From assembly GCF_000721705.1 (NCBI RefSeq), contig NZ_JOJL01000005.1, positions 1 through 64,000 of the forward strand: a stretch of 64,000 nt of DNA, in the 5' to 3' direction. Each line of letters begins with the position of its first letter. The first letter of the stretch is position 1. Of the stretch, positions 27,148 through 35,340 are shown piece after piece. Position numbers and translations under genes: made by a program. Source of the stretch: Actinoplanes subtropicus (GTDB lineage Bacteria > Actinomycetota > Actinomycetes > Mycobacteriales > Micromonosporaceae). The notes below the pieces were generated by a model. The model was not told where the DNA came from, ran no database searches, and saw only the letters and a list, made by a program, of their open reading frames with translations.

Positions 27148-28443
27148 TCAACGCGGGCCCGCCCGGCGGCCGGGGTCGGAGCCGGTGTCGCAGCCAGGCC
27201 GCCGCCGCACCGGGGACCTGTCCCCACCGTACGATATGGGAATTTCGGGCAGGTCGCGCCGGCTCTTCAGGGGGCCGATCAGCAGGAGCAGGCCGGTCAG
27301 CGCCAGCCCGCCGGTCATGCACCACATCGCCGCCCGGATGCCGATCGCGGTGGCGAGGCCGCCCGCGATCAGCGCGCCCAGCGGGATCGCGCCGAGGTTG
27401 AGGAACTGCATGCTGACCAGGACCCGGCCGAGCAGCCGCGGGGGCGTGTACTGCTGGCGGAAGGCGGCCTTCACGACGTTGCCGGCCACCACGCCCGCGC
27501 CGATGACCAAGCCGCCGGCGACCAGGAAAAGCAGCCCGGCGCCGGGCCGGGTCAGCGGGATGAGCAGCCCGAACGGGGTCGCGCCGAGCTCGCACAGCAG
27601 CATCGCCCGGGCGGTGCCGGCGCGGCGGGCCAGCGGGGTGGCCAGCGCGGCGCCGAGCACGCCGCCGCAGCTGATCGCGGCGATCAGCAGGCCGACCGTG
27701 CCGCCGCCGATCCCCACCTCGCGCACCAGGAAGACCACCAGCAGCGACTGGTAGCCGATCAGGCCGACGTTGCTGGCCGCGCCGTAGACGGTCAGCACCC
27801 GAAGGTAGGGGTCGCCAGCCACGAACCGGACGCCCTCCACGACGTCGCGGCGCAGCCGGGCCGGGGTGCGGGCCGGGCGGGGTTCCCGATCGGGGATCGA
27901 CCAGATGCACAGCGCGGAGACGGCGAAGCTGACCGCGTCGGCCAGCACCGCGCTGGTCGCGCCGGCCAGCTGGATGATCAGGCCGGCCGCGCCGGGGCCG
28001 GCGACCTGCATGGTGGACTCGGTGCCGTGCAGCATCGCGTTGCCGCGCGGCAGGTCGCCCGCGGCCAGCAGGGACGGCAGGTACGCCTGGCTGGCGGTCT
28101 GGAAGAACACCGCCACCGTGCCGGCCGCGACGGCGACCGCGAGCAGCTGCCCGATGCTCAGCACCCCCAGCCAGGCGGCCGCCGGAACGCTGAGGAACAA
28201 CAGCACCGACACCAGGTCGCAGGCGATCATGACGGGCCGGCGGCGGGCCCGGTCCACCCAGGCGCCGGCCGGCAGGCCGATCAGCAGCCAGGGCAGCCAG
28301 GTCGCCGCGTACAGCAGGGTGGCCTGGAACGCGGTGGCGTCCAGGGTGGTCACCGCGATCAGCGGCAAGGCCACGTTGGTGACGCTGCTGCCCAGTTTGC
28401 TGCTCGCCTCGGCCGCCCACAGCAACCGGAAGCCCCGGTTCAC
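27148..28443 (-). CDS. MFS transporter (multidrug-efflux type)
   Basis: A 431-aa protein with about 12 hydrophobic segments. It starts VNRGFRLLWAAEASSKLGSSV with a GTG that overlaps the ArsR stop (GTGA), so the pair is translationally coupled. WVDRARRRPVMIACD is the MFS loop 2-3 motif A, and the family resembles MFS_3/enterobactin-exporter (TetV-like) proteins. The regulator-transporter operon suggests inducible efflux. The last roughly 25 residues (from about GGDRSP on) are polar and are encoded by the dispersed repeat also found at 32085-32177, so this tail was probably acquired secondarily. Confidence 0.9.
   Translation of the reverse strand: MNRGFRLLWAAEASSKLGSSVTNVALPLIAVTTLDATAFQATLLYAATWLPWLLIGLPAGAWVDRARRRPVMIACDLVSVLLFLSVPAAAWLGVLSIGQLLAVAVAAGTVAVFFQTASQAYLPSLLAAGDLPRGNAMLHGTESTMQVAGPGAAGLIIQLAGATSAVLADAVSFAVSALCIWSIPDREPRPARTPARLRRDVVEGVRFVAGDPYLRVLTVYGAASNVGLIGYQSLLVVFLVREVGIGGGTVGLLIAAISCGGVLGAALATPLARRAGTARAMLLCELGATPFGLLIPLTRPGAGLLFLVAGGLVIGAGVVAGNVVKAAFRQQYTPPRLLGRVLVSMQFLNLGAIPLGALIAGGLATAIGIRAAMWCMTGGLALTGLLLLIGPLKSRRDLPEIPISYGGDRSPVRRRPGCDTGSDPGRRAGPR
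27155..27245 (-). repeat. dispersed repeat, copy A
   Basis: Read on the minus strand this stretch aligns with 32085-32177 over about 90 bp with few differences. It includes a 25-nt identical core (27211-27235) centred on the palindrome GGGGACAGGTCCCC, and a G/C-rich distal block that ends in GGGCGGGCCC. It forms the 3' end and stop region of the MFS gene. Confidence 0.75.
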
Positions 28444-29015
28444 GGCTGGGCGGGCACGGCGTGGGCGAAGAAGAACACCGGGTCGCGGCGCCGGCCGTCG
28501 TCCGGTGTGGCCCGGTCCTTCCAGCGCCCGACCAGCTCGAGCAGGTGCTCCTCGAACTCGCTCAGCTCCTGCGGGGTCAGCCGCAGCCAGTGGTCGGTGG
28601 CGAACGGCGTGTCGCCCCAGGTCTGCTTCTCGGACTCGCGGACGGCGTGCCAGGCCCGCACCAGGCCGACCTGCCGGTCGAGGTTGAGGGCCGCCGCGGC
28701 GCTCGCCACCGCCTGGGCCGCCGGGTCGTCGTCGAAGTCGGCGGTCGTCCACCGCACCCCCGGCGCGACCAGCCGCCACCAGCGTTCCCGCCGGTCGCGG
28801 GCCAGTTCCGGGGCCTCGGTGACCAGATCGCAGCCGGCCAGCACCTTCATGTGGTGGCTGACGTTGGCGACGGCCTGCCCGGTGCGCTCGGCCAGCATGC
28901 TCGGTGTGGACGGGCCGTCCACCTTCAGCACGTCCATGAGCCGGCGCCGCAGCGGGTGGGCGAGCGCGGCGAGGACCTTCGACTCGGTGACCTGACGGAC
29001 TTCTTCCTGGCTCAT
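28440..29015 (-). CDS. ArsR-family transcriptional regulator
   Basis: A 191-aa regulator. Winged-helix residues about 10-95 contain ALAHPLRRRLMDVLKVDGPSTPSMLAE and the recognition helix AVANVSHHMKVLAGCDLVTE. The remaining 95 residues are a helical ligand-binding tail (LRLTPQELSEFEEHLLELV) common to ArsR proteins paired with MFS pumps. The ATG at 29015 has GATGGGGGC upstream. It is the first gene of an ArsR-MFS operon and probably represses it from the near-perfect palindrome immediately upstream. No metal-binding Cys cluster is seen, so an organic ligand is more likely. Confidence 0.9.
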   Translation of the reverse strand: MSQEEVRQVTESKVLAALAHPLRRRLMDVLKVDGPSTPSMLAERTGQAVANVSHHMKVLAGCDLVTEAPELARDRRERWWRLVAPGVRWTTADFDDDPAAQAVASAAAALNLDRQVGLVRAWHAVRESEKQTWGDTPFATDHWLRLTPQELSEFEEHLLELVGRWKDRATPDDGRRRDPVFFFAHAVPAQP

Positions 29016-29032
29016 GCCCCCATCATGGTTAC

Positions 29033-29060
29033 GCAAGAGCTGTTGCGCAACATCTCTTGC
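29033..29060. promoter_or_regulatory. 28-bp near-perfect palindromic operator upstream of ArsR
   Basis: Outer arms GCAAGAG and CTCTTGC flank a perfect 12-bp centre TGTTGCGCAACA with one mismatched base on each side (26 of 28 positions symmetric). It lies 18 nt upstream of the ArsR start codon and 4 nt beyond the stop of the MCP gene, the expected place for an autoregulatory operator. Confidence 0.75.
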
Positions 29061-29063
29061 AGA

Positions 29064-31103
29064 CTAAACGGCGGTAGTGTTCAGGGCGCCCTGCACGAAC
29101 GACGCCAACCGCCCGGCGAGGGCGTCGTCGGTGACCAGGAACTGCAGGCCGACCTCCGGTTCCTCGCCCGCTTCGCCCGCGGCGCTGTTGACCACCGTGG
29201 CGTGCACCGACACGCTCTCGCGGCCGTGCGCGATCTCGGCCGTGACCGTGTCGCCCTCGCGCAGCGTCATGCCGGGCGGGACGGTGCAGCGCAGGCCGCC
29301 CGCGCTGATATTGATCATGGTGACCGGGACGGCCGGCCGGCCCGCCACGGACAGCTTCGCGGTGCCGCCGGCGGAGACGCGCTCGTGTTCGCGGCGCTCC
29401 AGCGCGGCGGCCAGGCCGGACATCTGCTCGACCCGGCTCAGCGTGTCGGCCATCTGCCCGGACAGCTCGTCGACCAGGCTGTCCTGGTCGGCGGTGACCG
29501 CGCGCAGCGAGTTGGCCGCCTCGCCGACGCTGGCGATGCCCTCGATCATGGTGGTGATCGTGCGGGCCATCTCGGCGGTCTCGCGTTCCAGGTCGGCGAT
29601 CGTCTCGGTGATCTGCTCGGTGGAGCGGGCGGTGTTGGTGGCCAGCTCCTTCACCTCGTCGGCGACCACCGTGAAGCCCTCGCCCAGGTCCCCGGCCCGG
29701 GCCGCCTCGATCGTGGCGTTCAGCGCGAGCAGCTTGGTCTGCCCGGCGATCCCGGTGACCATCGCGGCGGTGTCGGCCACCCGGCGCAGGCTCAGCTCGA
29801 GCGAGGTGATCACCCGTTCGGCCTGGCGGGCCTGCTCGACGACCGCCGCGGTGGCCGCGTCCGTGGTGGTGATGCTCGCGTCGATGATGTCGGCGGCGTC
29901 GCGTACGTGCCCGACCTGGTCGGTGACCCGCCGCAGCTCCTCGGCGATCAACCCGGTCGACTCGTCGATCACGGTCTGGGTGCGCTTGCGGAACTGCGCC
30001 TCGACCTGCCGCTGGTGCAGGAAGCTGGAGCGCAGCTGCTGCTCCTTGGCGGCCTGCGCGTCGCGGATCGCCCGGTCCTGCTCCTGCAGGCGGTCGCGGG
30101 CGACGGCGAGGGCCCGCCCGATGTCGCCCATCTCGTCGCGGCCGCCGGGCAGCGGCTTGTCGGCGAGGTCGCCCTCGGCGATCGCGGTCACCGCCCGTAC
30201 GGTGCTGCGCACGTCGGCGGTGGTGCGCCGGACGGTGGCCACCGCGAACCAGCCGGCCAGCAGGAACCCGCCGACCGCGATGACCAGCACCACGGTCCGT
30301 TCCCGCCGGTAGCCGTCGAGCCGCGTGTCGAGCAGGTCGCCGAGCACCCCGATCAGCGGCGCGACGGCGGCCCGCGCGGCCTGCCCGGTCGCGGCCGGGT
30401 CGGCGGCGGTCGCCCTGGCCAGGTCGTCGGTGACGACCTTGGCGGCGGCCTTCGCCGCGTCCTGCACCGCGGCGACGCTGGTGAGCCGGCCGGCCAGGCC
30501 GTCCATCGCGGTGTTCTGCGCCGCGGTCCGCACGTCGGCGCCGAGCGCGTCGGCCGCCGCGCTCAGGTTGCCGGCGGTCACCGCCCGCTCGGCCACCTGC
30601 GGGCCGGGGACGGCCGACTGCATCGCCGCGACCAGCGCCTTGGGCAGCTGCACGATCGCCGCGTCCATGATGTAGAACGAGTCCAGGTCCGGGTCGAGGA
30701 TCAGTTTGGACGCGTTGCCCGCCTCCCCGATCAGCCCCGCCAGGGCCTGCGCCAGCGCGAGCCGGGCGGCCGCGCCCCCGTCGCCCGGCGCCGGCAGCCG
30801 GCCGGCCAGGTCGCCGAGCCCGAGCGTCGCCGCGCCGGCCCGCACCGCGCCCAGGTCGGGCGTCTGCCCGGCGACCGTGCCGGCGAGCGCGGTGAGCATC
30901 GGCACGACCGCGTCGGCGCCGCGCCGCTCGGCGCTCGAGAAGCCGATCTGCCCGCCGCGTGCGACCGTATACATGGTCGTGGCGACCCCGCCCGGCACGA
31001 GCAGCACGACGACCAGGAAAGCGAGCCGCATGCCGGTGCGCAGCCGATCACCCACGGCCAGCATCGGCCGCAGCAGCAGCGGCCCGCTCTCACCGGCGAC
31101 CAT
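29064..31103 (-). CDS. methyl-accepting chemotaxis-type receptor with C-terminal PilZ domain
   Basis: A 679-aa protein. There is one N-terminal helix (about 25-45), a helical extracellular domain (about 50-270) resembling NIT-like sensors ([15 protein letters not shown]), a second helix (about 275-295), a HAMP domain (about 297-350), a coiled-coil signalling domain with the hairpin [18 protein letters not shown] and [13 protein letters not shown], and a PilZ domain (about 580-670, ERREHERV and NISAGGL). PilZ domains bind cyclic di-GMP, so the receptor may integrate that signal. The ATG at 31103 has GGGAG 5 nt upstream. No CheA or CheW is nearby. The gene ends just before the ArsR operator. 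Confidence 0.88.
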   Translation of the reverse strand: MVAGESGPLLLRPMLAVGDRLRTGMRLAFLVVVLLVPGGVATTMYTVARGGQIGFSSAERRGADAVVPMLTALAGTVAGQTPDLGAVRAGAATLGLGDLAGRLPAPGDGGAAARLALAQALAGLIGEAGNASKLILDPDLDSFYIMDAAIVQLPKALVAAMQSAVPGPQVAERAVTAGNLSAAADALGADVRTAAQNTAMDGLAGRLTSVAAVQDAAKAAAKVVTDDLARATAADPAATGQAARAAVAPLIGVLGDLLDTRLDGYRRERTVVLVIAVGGFLLAGWFAVATVRRTTADVRSTVRAVTAIAEGDLADKPLPGGRDEMGDIGRALAVARDRLQEQDRAIRDAQAAKEQQLRSSFLHQRQVEAQFRKRTQTVIDESTGLIAEELRRVTDQVGHVRDAADIIDASITTTDAATAAVVEQARQAERVITSLELSLRRVADTAAMVTGIAGQTKLLALNATIEAARAGDLGEGFTVVADEVKELATNTARSTEQITETIADLERETAEMARTITTMIEGIASVGEAANSLRAVTADQDSLVDELSGQMADTLSRVEQMSGLAAALERREHERVSAGGTAKLSVAGRPAVPVTMINISAGGLRCTVPPGMTLREGDTVTAEIAHGRESVSVHATVVNSAAGEAGEEPEVGLQFLVTDDALAGRLASFVQGALNTTAV

Positions 31104-31249
31104 CGACGCTCCCGGACGGTTAGGGGACACCGACAGTCTTTCCCGCCAACCGCCCCACCGAGGCAAAAACGGCTCTGTTTAGCGGTGCTCAGGTGAGCCG
31201 GAGCAAAACTAACTGGACCTAACCCATCGTCCCCGGCAGGTTGAGACGC

Positions 31250-32209
31250 ATGCTCTACGTCCCCGTCATCACCCCGTTCGACACCGACGGCACGGTGGCC
31301 TGGCCGGCCCTGGAGGCCCTCGCCCACGACCTGCTCGCCGACGGCGCCACCGGCCTGGTCGCGCTGGGCACCACCGGCGAGCCGTCGTCGCTGACCGCCG
31401 ACGAGCGCCGCGACGTGCTCGACCTGCTGGCCGCCGTCTGCCGCGAGCACCAGGCCCCGCTGATCGTCGGCGCCAACGACCCCGACCAGCTGCGCGTGCT
31501 CGCCGACCGGCCCGCGGTGACCGCCGCGCTCAGCCTCGTCCCGCCGTTCCTGCGCCCCGGCGAGGAGGGCGCGATCGCCCACCTGCAGGCGTTGGCCGCC
31601 CAGTCCCCGGTGCCGCTGGTCGTCTACCACGTCCCGTACCGCACCGCCCAGCCGCTCACCGCTGCCGCCCTGCACCGCCTGGCCGCCACCCCGAACATCA
31701 CCGGCATCAAGTTCGCCCCCGGCGTCATCGACCCCGGCGTGGTCGCGTTCCTCGCCGCCCCACCCACCGGCTTCACCGTCCTGGCCGGCGACGACGTGCT
31801 GCTCGCCCCGCTGCTGGCGCTGGGCGCACACGGCGGCATCCTGGCCTCCGCGCACGTCGGGACCGCCGCCTACGCCCGACTGGTCACCGCCTGGCGGACC
31901 GGCGACCTCCCCGTCGCGCGCCCGCTCGGGCAGCGCCTGGCCGGCCTCTCCGCCGCCCTGTTCGCCGAGCCCAACCCCACGGTGATCAAGGCCGTGCTGC
32001 ACGCCGACGGCCGCATCCCGACTCCGCAGGTCCGCCTGCCGCTGCTGCCCGCGGCCCCCGAGTCACTCCAACAAGTTCTAGATCAAATTCCCGAGATCGT
32101 ACGGTGGGGACAGGTCCCCGCTGCGCGGGACGGCCTGGGTGCCACACCGGCCCCGACCCCGGCCGCCGGGCGGGCCCAGCCCAAGACCCCCGGACTACCG
32201 GTCCGCTAG
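31250..32209 (+). CDS. DapA/NAL-family aldolase (dihydrodipicolinate synthase-like)
   Basis: A 319-aa TIM-barrel protein. The Schiff-base Lys154 lies in GIKFAPG, Tyr126 in VVYHVPYRT, and Thr41-Thr42 in LGTTGEPSS, all in the DapA spacing. It lacks housekeeping-DapA context and belongs to the wider class I aldolase/lyase family, where substrates include keto-deoxy sugar acids and sialic acid. The final 35 or so residues (from about EIVRWGQ on) form a Pro/Ala-rich tail encoded by the dispersed repeat copy B and are not part of the normal fold. An upstream TTG at 31241 is an alternative start. Confidence 0.82.
   Translation: MLYVPVITPFDTDGTVAWPALEALAHDLLADGATGLVALGTTGEPSSLTADERRDVLDLLAAVCREHQAPLIVGANDPDQLRVLADRPAVTAALSLVPPFLRPGEEGAIAHLQALAAQSPVPLVVYHVPYRTAQPLTAAALHRLAATPNITGIKFAPGVIDPGVVAFLAAPPTGFTVLAGDDVLLAPLLALGAHGGILASAHVGTAAYARLVTAWRTGDLPVARPLGQRLAGLSAALFAEPNPTVIKAVLHADGRIPTPQVRLPLLPAAPESLQQVLDQIPEIVRWGQVPAARDGLGATPAPTPAAGRAQPKTPGLPVR
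32085..32177 (+). repeat. dispersed repeat, copy B
   Basis: This copy aligns with the reverse complement of 27155-27245, sharing the 25-nt core at 32096-32120 (including GGGGACAGGTCCCC) and a GGCCGCCGGGCGGGCCC block. It forms the 3' coding end of the DapA-family gene, as copy A does for the MFS gene, but is read in a different frame. Confidence 0.75.
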
Positions 32210-32641
32210 CTCAGCGCGGACCGCCAGGAACGGGGGCAGCCCCACCCGCGGCTGCCGCTCGGCCAGGCGCCGGCCCGGTGGCGGCTCGGCGACCAGCTCG
32301 ATCACGAAACCGTGCTCGGCCAGCACCATCAGATATGCCGACAGCGTGCGACGGTGGTTGCCGGCCCGCCGTACGCCGGAAGGATTCGCCGACCGCCAGA
32401 AGCCCTCAGCGAGGTAGTCCCCGACGACCCGGCGGCTCACCCGGCCCGCGCCGTTGTTCAGCGACCGCCCGGCGGTGACCCGGTCGCACGCGTGACGATC
32501 CCCTCGCCACACCCGAGATCCACCACCCGGGAGATCCGGTTGCAGCGCGGCCGGGAGGGCGTCGCGGGCGAAGTCGTGCGGTGGCGAGCCGCCGCTCAGC
32601 CGGGCCGCGTACCAGTCGGCGATCGTGTCCCCGGTATGCAT
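32195..32641 (-). pseudogene. frameshifted and internally deleted SAM-dependent methyltransferase
   Basis: The frame begins MHTGDTIADWYAARLSGG and DFARDALPAALQPDLPG, a typical methyltransferase N-terminus. In another frame immediately afterwards sits VVDLGCGEGIVTRA, the SAM-binding motif I. A return to the first frame gives GDYLAEGFWRSANPSGVR and RTLSAYLMVLAEHGFVIELV, the usual C-terminal part. About half the central domain is missing, so at least one frameshift and one deletion occurred. Its end overlaps the 3' end of the DapA-family gene by 15 nt, which suggests decay at a rearrangement boundary. Confidence 0.7.
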
Positions 32642-32710
32642 TGTCTCGATCGGCGGCTCCATCGGGTGCGGCACATGCTGCCGTTTGAACGGCACCCGTA
32701 GCCTGTTGAG

Positions 32711-33301
32711 GTGTTCGCTGCGGAAGCGCCGAAAGTCACCGATTGGATGCAGGGCCTCGGCACCGTCGGGGCCCTGCTCGTGTCCCTCATCGCGCTCTGG
32801 TTCACGGCCCTGCTGTACCTGCATGAGGTCCGGATCCGCCGGGAGGAGAAGGCCGACGCCGACGCCGCCCAGGCTCGTCTGATCTTCGGCCGGGTGGTGG
32901 AGTTCCGCGCTCCGGCCGAGATGCTCAGCAGCGTGCGGTACGAGGTGGCCAACCACAGCTCGGCGCCGATCTTCCAGCTCTCGGCCGAGGTCGCCACCCC
33001 GTCACGGGACACCGTGCGCGGCGGCACGGAACATGACGGGCTCGTCGGCCATCCGGTCCTTGATCTGGTTGCCGATCAGCCCGTCCCGGTCGGCGGCGGG
33101 ACGACCATTCAGGACCTGGCGCTCACCATCGATTTCACGGACGCGGCGGGGCTGCGGTGGCGGCGTACGGGCCGGGACGCACCCGTCCGCATCCTCGGCG
33201 CTGCTTTGCCCGGCACGGACTCGCGGCCCATTCTCGCGCTGACCGCGGTAACGCTCAGCGTGCTGGGCATCGTACTGACCCTCATCGCCCTGTTCGGCTG
33301 A
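32711..33301 (+). CDS. two-helix membrane protein, hypothetical
   Basis: A 196-aa protein with a GTG start. Helix 1 (about 14-37, LGTVGALLVSLIALWFTALLYL) is followed by a basic-acidic stretch (HEVRIRREEKADADAAQ) and a beta-rich domain (about 60-165). Helix 2 (about 175-195) ends the protein. The middle domain has a VRYEVANHSSAPIFQL strand pattern that resembles small Ig-like cytosolic or extracellular domains of uncharacterised actinobacterial proteins. It opens a cluster of unknown genes that lies between the broken methyltransferase and the truncated sugar-binding protein. No function is recognised. Confidence 0.65.
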   Translation: MFAAEAPKVTDWMQGLGTVGALLVSLIALWFTALLYLHEVRIRREEKADADAAQARLIFGRVVEFRAPAEMLSSVRYEVANHSSAPIFQLSAEVATPSRDTVRGGTEHDGLVGHPVLDLVADQPVPVGGGTTIQDLALTIDFTDAAGLRWRRTGRDAPVRILGAALPGTDSRPILALTAVTLSVLGIVLTLIALFG

Positions 33302-33318
33302 GCCTCCCGGAGGAGACC

Positions 33319-33813
33319 GTGCGCTACTCGACGATCGTGGCTCGGCTCAACGGATTCGACACCCCGGTTTTCGGTCGCACGCTGACACCGTCCGACCAGG
33401 AGCGGGCCACGGTCCGCGGGCTGATCGCGTTCCTGGAGGATCGCCGCGCCCTGTACGAGAGCCCGGATCGGGAGGTGACCGACGACCTGATCGGGTCGGT
33501 CGCACAGATCCGGCAGCGCCTGAACGAGCTGTTGACGACCGGCGAGCTGCCGGAGACGATCGCCGAGCTTCTGCGGCCGATCCGAGCCGCGTGCCGGGAC
33601 TTCCTCAGCGCGGCGCAGATCGGCGAGGCCGATGCTCAGGCGCTAATCGATCCGTCCGATCCGGAACGGGTCCGGGTGCTCCGGCCCCGGGCGTACTTCC
33701 AGCTCAAGGGTCTGCGCGACACCGCGGGCTTCGCCATCGGTCTGCTGGCGGTCCGTTACGGAATCGACGTGGAGGACCAGATCGGCGACCTGATTCCCGA
33801 CACGTACGCCTAG
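33319..33813 (+). CDS. DUF6650-like hypothetical protein
   Basis: A 164-aa protein with a GTG start preceded by GGAGGAGACC. It reads VRYSTIVARLNGFDTPVFGRTLTP, then IAFLEDRRALYESPDREVTDDLIGSV and IRAACRDFL, the motifs I associate with DUF6650 (F-G-x-x-W-x-P, FLEDRRVLY, R-A-x-C-R-x-F-L). Members are soluble helical proteins of unknown role found in defence-like or accessory regions. It follows the two-helix membrane protein by 17 nt and is probably co-transcribed. Its stop overlaps the stop of the convergent gene at 33810. Confidence 0.6.
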   Translation: MRYSTIVARLNGFDTPVFGRTLTPSDQERATVRGLIAFLEDRRALYESPDREVTDDLIGSVAQIRQRLNELLTTGELPETIAELLRPIRAACRDFLSAAQIGEADAQALIDPSDPERVRVLRPRAYFQLKGLRDTAGFAIGLLAVRYGIDVEDQIGDLIPDTYA

Positions 33814-34661
33814 CCGGTCACGTACTCGGCCACCTCGACGGCCAGTTCCAGCGGCACCCGGGTCAGCGGGTCCTCCCTCCCGGCCCGGTCGAGCAACGCG
33901 GCACGCAGGGAGGTCGTTCCGAACCGGCGGGCGGCCAGCGCCGCGATGGCGACTATGTCCACGTCGCCGACCTCGACCGGCGAGGCGGCGTTGAACCACA
34001 GGTACTCGTTCGCCATCGCCGAGTTGATCGCGGTCGCGTACGAGGCCGCCATCGCGTCGAGGTGCCGCGCGACGACCTCGAGCCCGGTGTCGTCGCCGGC
34101 CATCAGGTGCAGCGCTACGTCCCAGTAGATCCGCAGCGGCATCCCGAGCGCGCCGATCGGAACGACCCCGAGGCGGTGGGCCGAGCCCTGTGCGTACTCC
34201 CGGATCGCCGCGGAATCCTGGTCGCCGGCCAGAGCGAGCAACAGGTAGGCCTGTTGCTGCGGGTGCAGCAGCGGGGACGAGGTGGTCGCGCTGTTCTCCG
34301 CGTCGGGCAACGGGCGTCCGGCCAGCACCCGGATCAGCTGGTCACGCCGCAGCGTCCGGGTTCCCGGCCGCAGATCACGCGGCCGGAGCGCGGCCAGCAG
34401 GTAGGTGCCGAAGCCATGGCCGAGCTGATCCCAGATCCGGGCCGAGCGGATCAACAGCTCCACGGCTCGCGCCGAATCGAGGATCATCGCCCATTGGCCG
34501 GCGGAACGCAGCGCCGAGGCCGCCTCGATCAGACCGGCCTGTCGACCGGAATCGGTCTCCCCGCGCCGGCGGGCCAGGTTGGCGTAGGACTCGTAGAAGT
34601 CCGTCATCGTGCCGATGCGGTCGGCGGAGAGCTGGAGTGCGTCGAGGTGTGCCGCCGACAT
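33810..34661 (-). CDS. helical protein of unknown function, partner of the ART-like gene
   Basis: A 283-aa, predominantly alpha-helical protein with no signal peptide. Regularly spaced segments (SAGQWAMILDSARAVELLIRSA, HPQQQAYLLLALAGDQ, VARHLDAMAASYATAINSA) suggest TPR-like or other helical repeats. Its ATG begins 1 nt after the stop of the upstream ART-like gene, so the two are translationally coupled. It could be an antitoxin, adaptor or regulator of that protein; nothing in the sequence decides this. No known family is recognised. Confidence 0.65.
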   Translation of the reverse strand: MSAAHLDALQLSADRIGTMTDFYESYANLARRRGETDSGRQAGLIEAASALRSAGQWAMILDSARAVELLIRSARIWDQLGHGFGTYLLAALRPRDLRPGTRTLRRDQLIRVLAGRPLPDAENSATTSSPLLHPQQQAYLLLALAGDQDSAAIREYAQGSAHRLGVVPIGALGMPLRIYWDVALHLMAGDDTGLEVVARHLDAMAASYATAINSAMANEYLWFNAASPVEVGDVDIVAIAALAARRFGTTSLRAALLDRAGREDPLTRVPLELAVEVAEYVTG

Positions 34662-34662
34662 C

Positions 34663-35289
34663 TCAGATCAGCTCCCGGACGTTACTCAGCGTCTCCGGCG
34701 GGGTGAACGCGGGGTTCTGGTGAGTCCAGCTCCGCCGGAAATCCTTGGCGGCCCGGTCCCACACCCACTTCTCGCACCGCTGGATGTGGTTCACCGGAAT
34801 CACCACTTTGGCGGTTACCTCGCCCTCGTTCTGGAACGCCGAGTAGGCCCGGTACGTGTTGAGATCGCGCACCTCCTCGGCGACGCCCTCCACCTCGACT
34901 GCGGCCCGGGGGCCGACGATCACCCAGCACCAGTAGAGGTACCCGACGTTCTGCTTGCCGAAGCGGGTGCCGTAGAGAAGGGCGGTCTCCAATGCCGGAT
35001 GTACTTCGTTCGTCCTGGCCGCCATGTCGCGCGAGATCGTCCCGCAGGCGATCGAGATGAACGGCGTGACCTCCGAGAACGGCCGGCCGGTCAGCGGATC
35101 GCGGGAGCTGAAGTGGTTGACGTGCATGTCGAGGGCGGCCGGAGTGAGCTTCTTCGACTTGTCCGCCTGGGAAATCGATCTGGTATCGCTCCACCAGTTG
35201 CAGACGATTCCCACGTGCGAGTCGATGATCCGCTCAGCCGAAGCGTCGTCGGGTAGCCACAAACCCTTGATCCCCCATTGCACGATCAT
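34663..35289 (-). CDS. possible ADP-ribosyltransferase-fold protein
   Basis: A 208-aa soluble protein starting MIVQWGIKGLWLP. A His in HVNHFSSRDPLTG is followed by EVTPFISIACGTISRD, which resembles the [H/R]...S-T/I-S strand of ART folds. Near the C-terminus FQNEGEVTAKVVIPVNHI places an acidic Glu pair before a strand, as in the ART catalytic Glu loop. W/Y residues (YLYWCWVIVG) form a core strand between them. The fold assignment is inference from motif order only. It is the first gene of a two-gene unit with the helical protein downstream, and its 5' end abuts the truncated sugar-binding protein gene. Confidence 0.5.
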   Translation of the reverse strand: MIVQWGIKGLWLPDDASAERIIDSHVGIVCNWWSDTRSISQADKSKKLTPAALDMHVNHFSSRDPLTGRPFSEVTPFISIACGTISRDMAARTNEVHPALETALLYGTRFGKQNVGYLYWCWVIVGPRAAVEVEGVAEEVRDLNTYRAYSAFQNEGEVTAKVVIPVNHIQRCEKWVWDRAAKDFRRSWTHQNPAFTPPETLSNVRELI

Positions 35290-35340
35290 GACGCGGATAC
35301 TACGGACTCCCCCGCCGGGTACGAATCCGTCAAAGGACCC

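Noticed and set aside
28461..31196. A 911-codon plus-strand frame opposite ArsR and the chemoreceptor
   Set aside because: Antisense shadow; product lacks any domain and real genes lie opposite.
33157..33318. N-terminal extension of the DUF6650-like protein
   Set aside because: It overlaps the end of the upstream gene, has shadow-like composition, and the GTG at 33319 has a strong GGAGGAG site.
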